A DNA stretch of 41,705 bases from assembly GCF_018336975.1 (NCBI RefSeq), contig NZ_CP025572.1, forward strand, positions 4,034,795 to 4,076,499, given 5' to 3'. Below are positions 1-7,890 of the stretch, piece after piece; position 1 is the first letter of the stretch; the number at the start of each line of letters is the position of its first letter. A model generated the notes under the pieces. That model was given only the letters and a program-made list of their open reading frames with translations, was not told the DNA's origin and did no database searches. The translations under genes were made by a program, and so were the position numbers. The DNA comes from Marinomonas sp. CT5. Lineage in GTDB: Bacteria; Pseudomonadota; Gammaproteobacteria; Pseudomonadales; Marinomonadaceae.

Positions 1-284
1 CACAGTATTGCTCGGCTCTTTATCAAAAAGAATTACAACGCAATAAAATAAAGCCGTCGATGACAGATGGCTATGACTGCTACCAAAATGCGTTAGCAGA
101 AAGGGTGAATGGCATATTGAAGCAAGAATTTTTGATTGGAAGATGCAGAACTTTTAAAGAATTAGAAAGGCATATTAGTGAGTCTATTGATATCTATAAT
201 AGGTATCGACCTCACTTAAGTCTTAATATGAAAACACCAGAAGAAGTGCATGAAAAAGCCAGTATGGAATCCATACTGGCTTAA
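1..284 (+). CDS. IS3-family transposase OrfB, C-terminal fragment (5' end outside window)
   Basis: The reading frame is open from position 3 through to the TAA at 282-284, so the ATG at 60 is internal and the gene starts before the window. The visible part is the end of the rve integrase core. The pattern SMTDGYDCYQNALAERVNG, followed by LKQEF, is the typical IS3 OrfB segment containing the last acidic catalytic residue (Glu in the ALAERVNGILK stretch). It ends with the usual YNRYRPHLSL and KTPEEVH motifs. It catalyses DNA strand transfer during transposition. Whether the full element is intact cannot be judged here. A perfect hairpin lies inside the last codons (258-280). Confidence 0.9.
   Translation, partial: QYCSALYQKELQRNKIKPSMTDGYDCYQNALAERVNGILKQEFLIGRCRTFKELERHISESIDIYNRYRPHLSLNMKTPEEVHEKASMESILA
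253..280 (-). terminator. intrinsic terminator on the minus strand inside the transposase 3' end
   Basis: GCCAGTATGG (258-267) and CCATACTGGC (271-280) form a perfect 10-bp stem with a 3-nt loop. On the minus strand the stem is followed directly by five T residues (complement of 253-257). This is the layout of a Rho-independent terminator for transcripts coming leftwards out of yggX into the element. On the plus strand no T-tract follows, so it should not terminate transposase mRNA. Confidence 0.7.
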
Positions 285-320
285 CAAAAAATCGTCAACG
301 TATTTTAGGACGAGACAAGC

Positions 321-605
321 TTAAAGCTCTTTAATATCATCAGGGTCAACATACCCAGACAACTTATCTGTTGCTTCATTATTGAAGAACTTATCCATCT
401 GTTCCATCACATACTTGCGCGATTCTGGCTGCATCAGATTCAATTGTTTTTCATTAATCATCATTGTCTGAAGCTGCTGCCATTCCTGCCAAGCCTGTTT
501 AGAAACATTTTGTAGAATCTCTTGTCCCTTTGCTCCTGGCAATGGCGCTCTATCCAACCCTTCCATCTCTTTCTGAAACTTTTTACAAAAAACTGTATTC
601 GCCAT
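321..605 (-). CDS. yggX: probable Fe(2+)-trafficking protein YggX
   Basis: This is a 94-residue protein, the normal family length, starting [17 protein letters not shown] with the conserved N-terminal Cys and the [15 protein letters not shown] block, and ending in the GYVDP region. YggX is a small cytosolic protein linked to protection of Fe-S clusters from oxidative damage and to iron handling. It is the last gene of a leftward run asmA-like, mutY, chrA-like, yggX. MutY, encoded two genes upstream, is itself a [4Fe-4S] enzyme, and the mutY-yggX neighbourhood is conserved in gammaproteobacteria. The ribosome-binding site is weak. The stop codon lies about 3 bp from the presumed end of the IS element. 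Confidence 0.93.
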   Translation of the reverse strand: MANTVFCKKFQKEMEGLDRAPLPGAKGQEILQNVSKQAWQEWQQLQTMMINEKQLNLMQPESRKYVMEQMDKFFNNEATDKLSGYVDPDDIKEL

Positions 606-703
606 ACGGAACTCTCGCCATCATCAATGTATAGGGTGAATAATGGCGCTATCATAGGAAAATTCAAGGTTTGATATAAATAACACTAAGCAGGCTTCCC
701 TCC

Positions 704-1921
704 CTACATTAAATAACTCCGAACCAGCCCAATAAAAACAAACACACAAATCAATATAAAAATCGATGGGCGTTTATAAGTTAACCAAGCAAATCCTAAT
801 ACCACGATAACCATATCTAACCAGCCGAGTAGACTAGATACACCGATCGGATAATACAAAGCGGCCAGCAATATCCCAACCACAGCAGCATTTAAACTGG
901 CGACAGCAGAACGAAAACGGGCATAATGAGACAAACGCTGCCACACGGCTTGCGCACTCAGCATTAACAATAAACCAGACAAAAATACGGCCAAAGTAGC
1001 AACACCAGCCCACACCCAAATATTCCCATTGTCAGGCGCCAAAACAGCCCCTAAATAACTCGCCATGGTGAACATAGGACCAGGAACCGCTTGAGCAGCG
1101 GCATAACCTAACAACAAATTAGATTCATTAATTGCCGCTGATGCAGGCTCCACAAAAGATTCAGGTGTCATTACAAAAGCCGATAGCATCGGCAGAACCA
1201 CATGGCCACCGCCAAAAACTAACGCTCCCGCTCGGTAGAAGTCAACAAACAAACCACTTAGCCCACCGTAAACAACAAAACTAGCGATAAAGATCGCAAC
1301 CGCAGCGACAAAGAAACACACAGCAAAGCGCACCTTGGGTAACGGCTCAGAAGCGGTCGGTACCATAGGCGGTCTAGCTAAAAAACCAAACAACACAGCC
1401 ACAATTAACACCATCAAGCTTGCAAAACCAGAAGGCGATAAAACAATAAACGCTGCACTAAAAATTGCCAACCAAGCCATCACCTTGCTGCGACAAAAAG
1501 ATCGCCACATGCTGACACAGGCATCCGCAACCACAACAACAGCCAATAACTTCAAAGCGTGAACACAAGCGTCAAAAAACTCGTTTCCTTGCCAATGATT
1601 ACCAAATTGCGCCAGCAAAACCATGACAACAAAAGATGGCAAGGTAAAGGCGATAAAGGCCGCCACCGCCCCCAATAAACCAGCACGGTGATACCCCAAG
1701 GCAAAACCAACCTGACTTGACCCCGGTCCTGGGACAATTTGACTCAAGGCGACCCACTGGGCATATTGCGCCTCTGTCGCCCATTTTTTACGCTGAATAA
1801 AGGTTTGATTAAAGTATCCGAGATGGGCTGCAGGGCCACCAAAACTGGTAAAGCCTAACAACAAGAAAGAGATAAAAACCTCAGTTAGGCGTTTAAAATA
1901 GGAGAGGTTCTTATCTGTCAT
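704..1921 (-). CDS. chrA: chromate transporter family (CHR) membrane protein, two-domain form
   Basis: This is a hydrophobic protein of 405 residues with two homologous CHR halves. The first has GFTSFGGPAAHLGYF (about residues 22-36) and SQIVPGPGSSQVGFALGY. The second has FGGGHVVLPML and AAAQAVPGPMFTMASYLG. This duplicated arrangement is that of long-chain ChrA proteins, which export chromate using the proton-motive force in characterised cases; the real substrate of this one is unknown. I use the ATG at 1921, which has a GGA about 10 nt upstream. An in-frame TTG at 1936, 3 bp after the mutY stop, lacks a ribosome-binding site. It is tightly linked to mutY and probably co-transcribed with it. 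It separates mutY from yggX. Confidence 0.88.
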   Translation of the reverse strand: MTDKNLSYFKRLTEVFISFLLLGFTSFGGPAAHLGYFNQTFIQRKKWATEAQYAQWVALSQIVPGPGSSQVGFALGYHRAGLLGAVAAFIAFTLPSFVVMVLLAQFGNHWQGNEFFDACVHALKLLAVVVVADACVSMWRSFCRSKVMAWLAIFSAAFIVLSPSGFASLMVLIVAVLFGFLARPPMVPTASEPLPKVRFAVCFFVAAVAIFIASFVVYGGLSGLFVDFYRAGALVFGGGHVVLPMLSAFVMTPESFVEPASAAINESNLLLGYAAAQAVPGPMFTMASYLGAVLAPDNGNIWVWAGVATLAVFLSGLLLMLSAQAVWQRLSHYARFRSAVASLNAAVVGILLAALYYPIGVSSLLGWLDMVIVVLGFAWLTYKRPSIFILICVFVFIGLVRSYLM

Positions 1922-1939
1922 TTTATAACGGTCCAAAGG

Positions 1940-2989
1940 CTAAATGATGTTGTCCAAAATACTTCTAACGGGCGCTGGCAAGCCTTGCGCCATGGCATCT
2001 TGCGGATAAAACCATTGGTATTTATCACTTTCCAAGACTAATTTTGTGTCGCCAATTTGAATTTTGCTCGGCGATATATCCAGATGATAATGACTAAAAG
2101 TATGTCTAAAAGATGACAAAGGCGTGACATCAGACACATGCGTAGCAAAACGCTGTTCAATATGCAGCACAACCGATTCATCAAAGCCAAGCTCAGGTAA
2201 ACTCCAAAGCCCTCCCCAGATACCAGTCGGAGGACGCTTCTCCAATAACCACTGCCCTTGTTGATTCACCAACACCAATAATTGAATGCTCTTTTCTGGC
2301 TTGATCACCTTTTTCGGTTTGCGAATTGGAAACTGAGTCGGGTCTTCGCTAAGACGAGCTAGGCAATCACTTTGCAACGGACATAACAAACAGTGTGGTT
2401 TAGATCGAGTACAAAGCGTCGCCCCCAAATCCATCATAGCTTGAGTGTAGTCACCACAACGCTCACTTGGCATATAGTGCTCAGCTAAATCCCACATGGC
2501 ATTTTCTGTTTTTCTCTCACCTGGCCAAGTAGGTACAGCATGGAATCGAGCCAACACGCGCTTCACATTACCGTCTAAAATCGCCGCCTGCACACCACGG
2601 GAAATAGACAAAATAGCCGCCGCTGTGGATCGACCGATACCGGGTAATTCGCACACTCCCTCAACGGTTTGTGGGAACTCGCCATCCAATTCGTCCACCA
2701 GCATTTTCGCCGCTTTATGCATGTTGCGAGCGCGAGCGTAGTACCCCAGGCCACTCCAATGAGCAAGCACTTCATCTTGCTCGGCGGCGGCTAACGCTTC
2801 AACCGTTGGGAAAGAGGTCATAAATTTATGGTAATAAGGGATTACCGTGGTCACTTGCGTTTGTTGCAACATGATTTCTGAAATCCATACACGGTAAGGC
2901 GTTTTGTTCTCTTGCCAAGGCAAATTCTTACGCCCGTGTTCATCAAACCACGCTAAAACACGGGGCGCAAAATTTTCAACTGGTTGCAT
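1940..2989 (-). CDS. mutY: A/G-specific adenine DNA glycosylase MutY
   Basis: MutY removes adenine mispaired with 8-oxoguanine or guanine in base excision repair. The 349-residue protein shows the glycosylase core with catalytic Glu38 in SEIMLQQTQV, the helix-hairpin-helix ELPGIGRSTAAA (about 114-125) and Asp139 in AAILDGNVKR. The [4Fe-4S] ligands Cys193, Cys200, Cys203 and Cys209 have the standard C-x6-C-x2-C-x5-C spacing. The C-terminal third is the NUDIX-like domain that recognises 8-oxoG (PTGIWGGLWSLPE). The ATG at 2989 is preceded by a GAG-type ribosome-binding site. It lies 39 bp after the asmA-like gene and just before chrA. Confidence 0.97.
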   Translation of the reverse strand: MQPVENFAPRVLAWFDEHGRKNLPWQENKTPYRVWISEIMLQQTQVTTVIPYYHKFMTSFPTVEALAAAEQDEVLAHWSGLGYYARARNMHKAAKMLVDELDGEFPQTVEGVCELPGIGRSTAAAILSISRGVQAAILDGNVKRVLARFHAVPTWPGERKTENAMWDLAEHYMPSERCGDYTQAMMDLGATLCTRSKPHCLLCPLQSDCLARLSEDPTQFPIRKPKKVIKPEKSIQLLVLVNQQGQWLLEKRPPTGIWGGLWSLPELGFDESVVLHIEQRFATHVSDVTPLSSFRHTFSHYHLDISPSKIQIGDTKLVLESDKYQWFYPQDAMAQGLPAPVRSILDNII

Positions 2990-3028
2990 TGCAATCTCAC
3001 GTTTTTAACCTTTCCAACCCTTCAATGA

Positions 3029-5356
3029 TTAGAATAGTTTTTTTAATTTATCTTTTAGCTTTTCCTTAAGCTTCTCTTCTTCAGCCTTGCGCTTGTCTTC
3101 CAACTCCGCTTTAAGCTTAGCCTCTTTTTCTTTCAATCGAGCTTTCTCTGCTTCTCGCTTCGCCTCTAATTCAGCTTTTAGACGCGCTTTTTCTGCATCG
3201 ACCTTAGCTCTTAACTCTGCTTCTTTCTCTTTTAAGCGAGCTTTCTCTTCTTGTAATTTACGGTTCAATTCTGCTTTAGCTAATTCAGAAAACAAAGCAC
3301 CGAACCCTTTAATATCTGGACGACATAATCCGGCAGGGTCATCGCTAAACTTGCCTTTACAAACAATAGGAAAGGCTAACTGAGTCACTTTTTCATTAAC
3401 ACGACAAGCCTGATCCAATGAACTACCTGAAATGGCAACATTCGCTTGATAATCGAGGGAGTACCCTGGAAGAGAAACCACACCGTCACCCGTTAACTGA
3501 ATTCCCGCTGAGTTTATTTTCAGACCAGGGGTCGACACTTGACCATTGACTATATAGGCAGGAAACCGCATGGTTTCAAACGGTGTATCTGAACCAAATT
3601 GCTTGGAATTGAGCTTATCTTTATTAACTGCAGCAATACCCTCACATACAGTTTTGGTTAAGTTCATCCCAACTAGAGCACCCTTTTTGATTTCTACCAG
3701 CAAGTCCCCTTGCAAAGATGACATGAGATTATCAACACTATTTCCCTTAGCACTCAATTCGCCATTGAGATACGTTGCACCTGCAACTTTATCCAAATCC
3801 ATAAAATCAACCAGCAAAGGCTGTATCTGCACACCATCAATAGCTGGTGAAATATTAAATACTGGCGTAATACCTCGAACATCTAAACTGGCCTTCGATG
3901 ACACCGTACCTTTGTATAAAGAAGCTCGAATAGGCGAAACATTAACTAGACCATTGGATTGGGTAGAGTCCAGCTCGATTTTATCTATTTTTAATTTTTT
4001 CGCGGTCAAGTTTTCAAACACCACGCCAACATGGCCGTTTAAAGAACGAATCAGATCTATCGGTATCAAACCATTCGATTGTGCTTCTGATTCTTTTTTC
4101 GCAACGACTTCAGGGTTGGTGACGGCTTCATCACTTTTCTCTTCTGGTGTAGGCAAATAGCGATCAATATCTAAATTTTTCCCAGCAACACTGATATCCC
4201 AACGTAAAGGCGACAAACCGACCACGGCATTGGCTTCTATATTGGTGTCATCTAGGGCAATAGAAATTGGCTGCGCGGTAATAGAATCTAAACTACCTTC
4301 TAGCGTGACATTGGCACGCGCCTTGGTCATAGCGGTGTCATCAGACATTTCGGGTAAAGCAAGACTCAAACGATTCATCAAGTAACGTGGGTTAAACTCA
4401 CCCACACTAAGCACTGCCGAAAACTGCGGATCACTCAGTACTTGATAAACCTGAACCTTAGCATCAACATTCACCCCTAAAACACTTAATGCCAACCCTT
4501 CCGCTAAAAGATTCTCCTGTGGTAAATCCACATCTACCTTAGCAGCAGTGAGCTTGGCACTAATAGGGCTGGTGGGTAACAACTCACCTTCTATATCAGT
4601 CGATAACACTAAAGAATCTAACGAAAGCGATTCACGCTCAGGGAAAACAGCAAGATTCGCATTCAAGGTGGCTTTTGCCTTAATGGGTGACTTTCCTTTT
4701 AAATCACTTTTTGTCACAGCGATATCCATCACCATTGGCCATGCCTTATCCCATTGCACATCGTTTAATTGTACATTTAACCTAGCATTTATAAGCTGTT
4801 TGGTTTGCTCGTCACGGTATTGAACCTGTGCGTTTTCAATACGTAATTCATCCAACTGTATGTCTGGCAATTTGAGTTTCTTCGCGGTGTCATTTGTCGC
4901 ATTACTATTGGCTGCGCTTAGAGAAGGCGCCTGATCAACAGCACTTGCCGTCGATGCGTTATCACTAGGCAAGTCAAGCTGCCAGTTCCCTTGACCTTGA
5001 GCGTTTTTATTCAAACTGGCTTTTAGGTTCACCAAATTCACTTTATCAACCTGAATTTTTCGCTCCAGAAGAGGTAAAATGGCCAAACCAAATTCAGCAC
5101 GATCGAACTGTATTATTTCCGGATCAGAACCGATAGAAACACCGATATCTTCTAGGCTAAGCCCCAACCAAGGGAAAAATGACCAACTGATATCCCCATC
5201 GAGGCGCAAATTAACATTGGCCTTTTCAAGGGCAACACTTTTCAGTTCGTCTTTAAAATCGTTTGGATTCACAAACAACATGACGTACGCCAACAAAATA
5301 GCGACAAAGGCTAATAAGCCGGCGATCAGCAGTGAAAGTCGTTTTACCCAAACCAT
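3029..5356 (-). CDS. AsmA-family protein with a long charged C-terminal helix
   Basis: This is a 775-residue protein with one N-terminal membrane anchor (about residues 7-30) and a large periplasmic beta-rich region typical of AsmA proteins. Family features include the DISWSFFPWLGLSLEDI segment near residue 55 and the late KGALVGMNL region. AsmA relatives are thought to help lipid transport or outer-membrane assembly in the cell envelope. The last ~80 residues are almost pure Lys/Glu/Ala/Arg/Leu, with recurring EKARLKEKEAEL-type units, and should form a long single helix or coiled coil; this tail is unusual for the family. The start ATG at 5356 has a strong AAGGAG 8 nt upstream. It heads the leftward run with mutY, chrA and yggX. 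Confidence 0.9.
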   Translation of the reverse strand: MVWVKRLSLLIAGLLAFVAILLAYVMLFVNPNDFKDELKSVALEKANVNLRLDGDISWSFFPWLGLSLEDIGVSIGSDPEIIQFDRAEFGLAILPLLERKIQVDKVNLVNLKASLNKNAQGQGNWQLDLPSDNASTASAVDQAPSLSAANSNATNDTAKKLKLPDIQLDELRIENAQVQYRDEQTKQLINARLNVQLNDVQWDKAWPMVMDIAVTKSDLKGKSPIKAKATLNANLAVFPERESLSLDSLVLSTDIEGELLPTSPISAKLTAAKVDVDLPQENLLAEGLALSVLGVNVDAKVQVYQVLSDPQFSAVLSVGEFNPRYLMNRLSLALPEMSDDTAMTKARANVTLEGSLDSITAQPISIALDDTNIEANAVVGLSPLRWDISVAGKNLDIDRYLPTPEEKSDEAVTNPEVVAKKESEAQSNGLIPIDLIRSLNGHVGVVFENLTAKKLKIDKIELDSTQSNGLVNVSPIRASLYKGTVSSKASLDVRGITPVFNISPAIDGVQIQPLLVDFMDLDKVAGATYLNGELSAKGNSVDNLMSSLQGDLLVEIKKGALVGMNLTKTVCEGIAAVNKDKLNSKQFGSDTPFETMRFPAYIVNGQVSTPGLKINSAGIQLTGDGVVSLPGYSLDYQANVAISGSSLDQACRVNEKVTQLAFPIVCKGKFSDDPAGLCRPDIKGFGALFSELAKAELNRKLQEEKARLKEKEAELRAKVDAEKARLKAELEAKREAEKARLKEKEAKLKAELEDKRKAEEEKLKEKLKDKLKKLF

Positions 5357-5534
5357 GACAAACTCCTTAATAAATGTATTGCGACAAATGTGTTTAATCT
5401 AACGTCACTACGAGCACATTCTGGATCCAATAGAGGCCATATCATAGCATTCGAATTAGAAGTTTATCGACGTAATAGAGACAACTCATCAAAAAACACT
5501 CTTCCAAAGCATAGAAGCTAAAGAGTCCACGTTC

Positions 5535-5540
5535 TATAAT
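5535..5540 (+). promoter_or_regulatory. candidate -10 element of the hisBHF promoter
   Basis: A perfect TATAAT lies 74 nt upstream of the hisB ATG at 5614. No good -35 is visible at the expected distance. If used, transcription would begin near 5547, beyond the upstream in-frame ATG at 5539. This supports the hisB start chosen here. Confidence 0.35.
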
Positions 5541-5613
5541 GGGCGCTTCTGTCAGCTCTTATATACAAAAACGTGACGACTCTTCGTCACCACTACTGTG
5601 GAGAAACCAATTA

Positions 5614-6207
5614 ATGGCCGATCGCATTGCCAGTGTTGAGCGCAATACGCTTGAAACTCAGATCAAGGTGTCGATTAACTTAGACGGTACCGGTAAGTTC
5701 AACTGCGTCACAGGTGTTCCTTTCCTTGACCACATGCTTGAGCAAGTCGCACGACATGGTCTAATTGACTTAGATATTCATGCCGTGGGCGATCTTCACA
5801 TTGATGCTCACCACACAGTGGAAGATTTGGGCATCACGTTAGGACAAGCCTTTGAAATTGCCGTTGGCGATAAAAAAGGCATCAAACGCTATGGCCACGC
5901 TTATGTTCCGCTAGACGAAGCGCTATCTCGCGTAGTGATCGACTTTTCTGGTCGCCCGGGTTTGGAAATGCACGTTCCATTTACCCGCGCATCAGTAGGC
6001 GGTTTCGATGTGGATTTATTTTCTGAGTTCTTCCACGGCTTTATCAACCACGCCAAAGTGACGCTGCATCTAGACAACCTACGCGGCAAAAACACCCACC
6101 ACCAAGCCGAAACTATTTTTAAAGCTTTTGGTCGCGCATTACGCATGGCGTTAGAAGCAGACGAACGTATGGCAGGACAAATGCCTTCTACTAAAGGTTC
6201 TTTGTAG
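5614..6207 (+). CDS. hisB: imidazoleglycerol-phosphate dehydratase (monofunctional HisB)
   Basis: It converts imidazole glycerol phosphate to imidazole acetol phosphate in histidine synthesis. The 197-residue product is the dehydratase alone; the histidinol-phosphatase domain fused to it in enteric bacteria is absent. Two diagnostic Mn-binding motifs are visible: [11 protein letters not shown], and [17 protein letters not shown] near the C terminus. I choose ATG 5614 (GGAG 10 nt upstream, protein starts [12 protein letters not shown]) over the in-frame ATG 5539, which would add 25 atypical residues. It is the first gene of the hisB-hisH-hisF run, divergent from the asmA-like gene across about 257 bp. 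Confidence 0.97.
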   Translation: MADRIASVERNTLETQIKVSINLDGTGKFNCVTGVPFLDHMLEQVARHGLIDLDIHAVGDLHIDAHHTVEDLGITLGQAFEIAVGDKKGIKRYGHAYVPLDEALSRVVIDFSGRPGLEMHVPFTRASVGGFDVDLFSEFFHGFINHAKVTLHLDNLRGKNTHHQAETIFKAFGRALRMALEADERMAGQMPSTKGSL

Positions 6208-6219
6208 GATTCTCTTTGT

Positions 6220-6882
6220 ATGAGTGACATGAAAAAATCCACCGTCGCGGTGATCGATTACGGCATGGGCAACCTTCACTCGGTTGCCAAGGCTCTTGAG
6301 CACGCGGCAGATGAAAACACCTCTGTGATTGTAACCAGCAACCCTGCGGCAATAGAAGCAGCAGATCGAGTGCTACTACCTGGCGTTGGCGCAATTCGTG
6401 ATTGCATTGGCGAAATGCACAAAGCAGGACTGGTTCCTAGCATTCGCAAAGCCATGGCTGAAAAGCCGTTTCTTGCTATTTGTGTCGGCATCCAATCATT
6501 AATGTCTCACAGTGAAGAAAATGGTGGTGTTGATTGTTTAAATCACTTTAAAGGTAACGCGTTATTTTTTGGTGAAGAGCATAAAGACCACGACGGCAGC
6601 AAACTGAAAGTGCCTCACATGGGCTGGAATCAGGTTAAACACACTATTAACCATCCGCTTTGGGCAAATATCCCTGACAATGCACGCTTTTATTTCGTAC
6701 ACAGTTTTTATGTTGTACCAGAAAACAAAAGCGAAGTAGCAGGTACTTGTGACTATGGTTTGGAATTCTGCGTGGCTCTTGCCCGCGATAATGTGTTTGC
6801 CGTGCAGTTCCACCCTGAAAAAAGTCATAAAGATGGTCTTCAGCTTTATAAAAACTTCCTTAACTGGGATGGCAAGCCATAA
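6220..6882 (+). CDS. hisH: imidazole glycerol phosphate synthase, glutaminase subunit HisH
   Basis: HisH hydrolyses glutamine and channels ammonia to HisF. The 220-residue class-I amidotransferase shows the nucleophile Cys88 in FLAICVGIQSLM and the His198/Glu200 pair in QFHPEKS. The N-terminal VIDYGMGNLHSV and LLPGVGA motifs are typical. The nucleophile elbow reads CVG where CLG is more common; this is conservative. The start at 6220 follows the hisB stop by 12 nt, with a GGA in a suitable place. hisF follows after 55 bp. The hisA gene often found between these two is missing. Confidence 0.97.
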   Translation: MSDMKKSTVAVIDYGMGNLHSVAKALEHAADENTSVIVTSNPAAIEAADRVLLPGVGAIRDCIGEMHKAGLVPSIRKAMAEKPFLAICVGIQSLMSHSEENGGVDCLNHFKGNALFFGEEHKDHDGSKLKVPHMGWNQVKHTINHPLWANIPDNARFYFVHSFYVVPENKSEVAGTCDYGLEFCVALARDNVFAVQFHPEKSHKDGLQLYKNFLNWDGKP

Positions 6883-6937
6883 CAGCAACCTTAAGTTTGT
6901 ATAGATAGCAGTACTTTAGATTTTAGGAGCGCCATTT

Positions 6938-7711
6938 ATGGGCTTAGCAAAACGTATTATTCCTTGCCTTGATGTGGACAATGGCCGCGTTGTAAAAGGC
7001 GTTCAGTTTGTCGATATTCGTGACGCTGGGGACCCAGTTGAAGTAGCTAAACGCTACAACGAGCAAGGTGCTGATGAAATTACTTTTTTAGACATCACCG
7101 CCAGCTCAGATGATCGAGAAACCACCGTCCACATGGTTGAAGCCATTGCCAGCCAAGTGTTTATTCCTCTGACTGTTGGCGGAGGCATTCGTACCTGCGA
7201 AGACATTCGTCGCATGTTGAACGCGGGCGCAGACAAAGTCGGCATTAACACCGCTGCGGTGTTTAACCCTGAATTTGTTCGTGAAGCCGCTCAGCGCTTT
7301 GGTTCACAATGTATCGTTGTGGCCATTGATGCCAAAAAAGTCAGTGCGCAAGGCGAACCAGACAAATGGGAGATTTTCACCCATGGCGGTCGTAAACCAA
7401 CTGGACTAGACGCCGTTGAATGGGCGAAAAAAATGGTGGAATACGGTGCTGGGGAAATTCTACTCACCAGCATGGACCGTGATGGCACTAAAAACGGTTT
7501 TGATCTTGGTGTCACCCGAGCGATCAGTGAAGCCGTTCATGTTCCGGTTATAGCCTCTGGTGGTGTGGGTAATTTAGACCACCTTGTCGATGGCGTTATT
7601 GAAGGCAAAGCCGATGCCGTATTGGCCGCAAGTATTTTCCACTTTGGCGAATACAGCATCCAAGAAGCCAAACAACGCATGACGGACGCTGGTATCGAGA
7701 TGCGCCTTTAG
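6938..7711 (+). CDS. hisF: imidazole glycerol phosphate synthase, cyclase subunit HisF
   Basis: This is a 257-residue TIM barrel that joins ammonia from HisH to PRFAR to yield imidazole glycerol phosphate and AICAR. It shows the N-terminal [18 protein letters not shown] with the catalytic Asp in CLDVD, the second catalytic Asp in VVAIDAKK, and the phosphate-binding loops TVGGGIRT and IASGGVGN. It is HisF rather than HisA, judged by the CLDVD start and length. A TAGGAG ribosome-binding site lies about 8 nt before the ATG. It is the last gene of the his run and is followed by a clear terminator at 7747-7774. Confidence 0.97.
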   Translation: MGLAKRIIPCLDVDNGRVVKGVQFVDIRDAGDPVEVAKRYNEQGADEITFLDITASSDDRETTVHMVEAIASQVFIPLTVGGGIRTCEDIRRMLNAGADKVGINTAAVFNPEFVREAAQRFGSQCIVVAIDAKKVSAQGEPDKWEIFTHGGRKPTGLDAVEWAKKMVEYGAGEILLTSMDRDGTKNGFDLGVTRAISEAVHVPVIASGGVGNLDHLVDGVIEGKADAVLAASIFHFGEYSIQEAKQRMTDAGIEMRL

Positions 7712-7746
7712 TATCAACCGATACTAGAGAAAAGCAAATACACAAG

Positions 7747-7774
7747 ACGCGATGCATCAATATCGCGTTTTTTG
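7747..7774 (+). terminator. intrinsic terminator after hisF
   Basis: ACGCGAT (7747-7753) pairs with ATCGCGT (7762-7768) around an 8-nt loop and is followed by a run of T residues. It closes the hisBHF transcript before gshA. Confidence 0.8.
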
Positions 7775-7890
7775 TTTCTGGAAGTCAGCATTTTTTGTGC
7801 ATGGGGAGATCTGCTGCTTGCTGCGAATAAGCCCTGCCGAGTACAATCCTTGAAATTCAATTTTGCCTTATTCAATAGAAGGAAGACTTC

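Larger units (their letters stand above)
1..317 (+). mobile_element. right end of an IS3-family insertion sequence
   Basis: The element enters from outside the window. It contains the 3' part of its transposase gene (to 284) and a short non-coding tail. The likely right terminal repeat is the segment ending ACGAGACA at about 317; its reverse complement begins TGTCTCGTCCTAAAATACG, and IS3-family ends characteristically start with TG. The boundary is inferred because the left end and target duplication are not visible. The element stops about 3 bp beyond the yggX stop codon, so it sits directly downstream of that gene in convergent orientation. Confidence 0.7.

Noticed and set aside
3060..3270. 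apparent tandem DNA repeat
   Set aside because: The repetition is explained by the KEKEA-type coding repeats of the asmA-like C terminus; spacing is irregular at the DNA level.
3087..4160. plus-strand open frames across the asmA-like gene
   Set aside because: They are complements of the Lys/Glu-rich tail and other asmA codons, giving Ser/Phe/Ala-rich nonsense.
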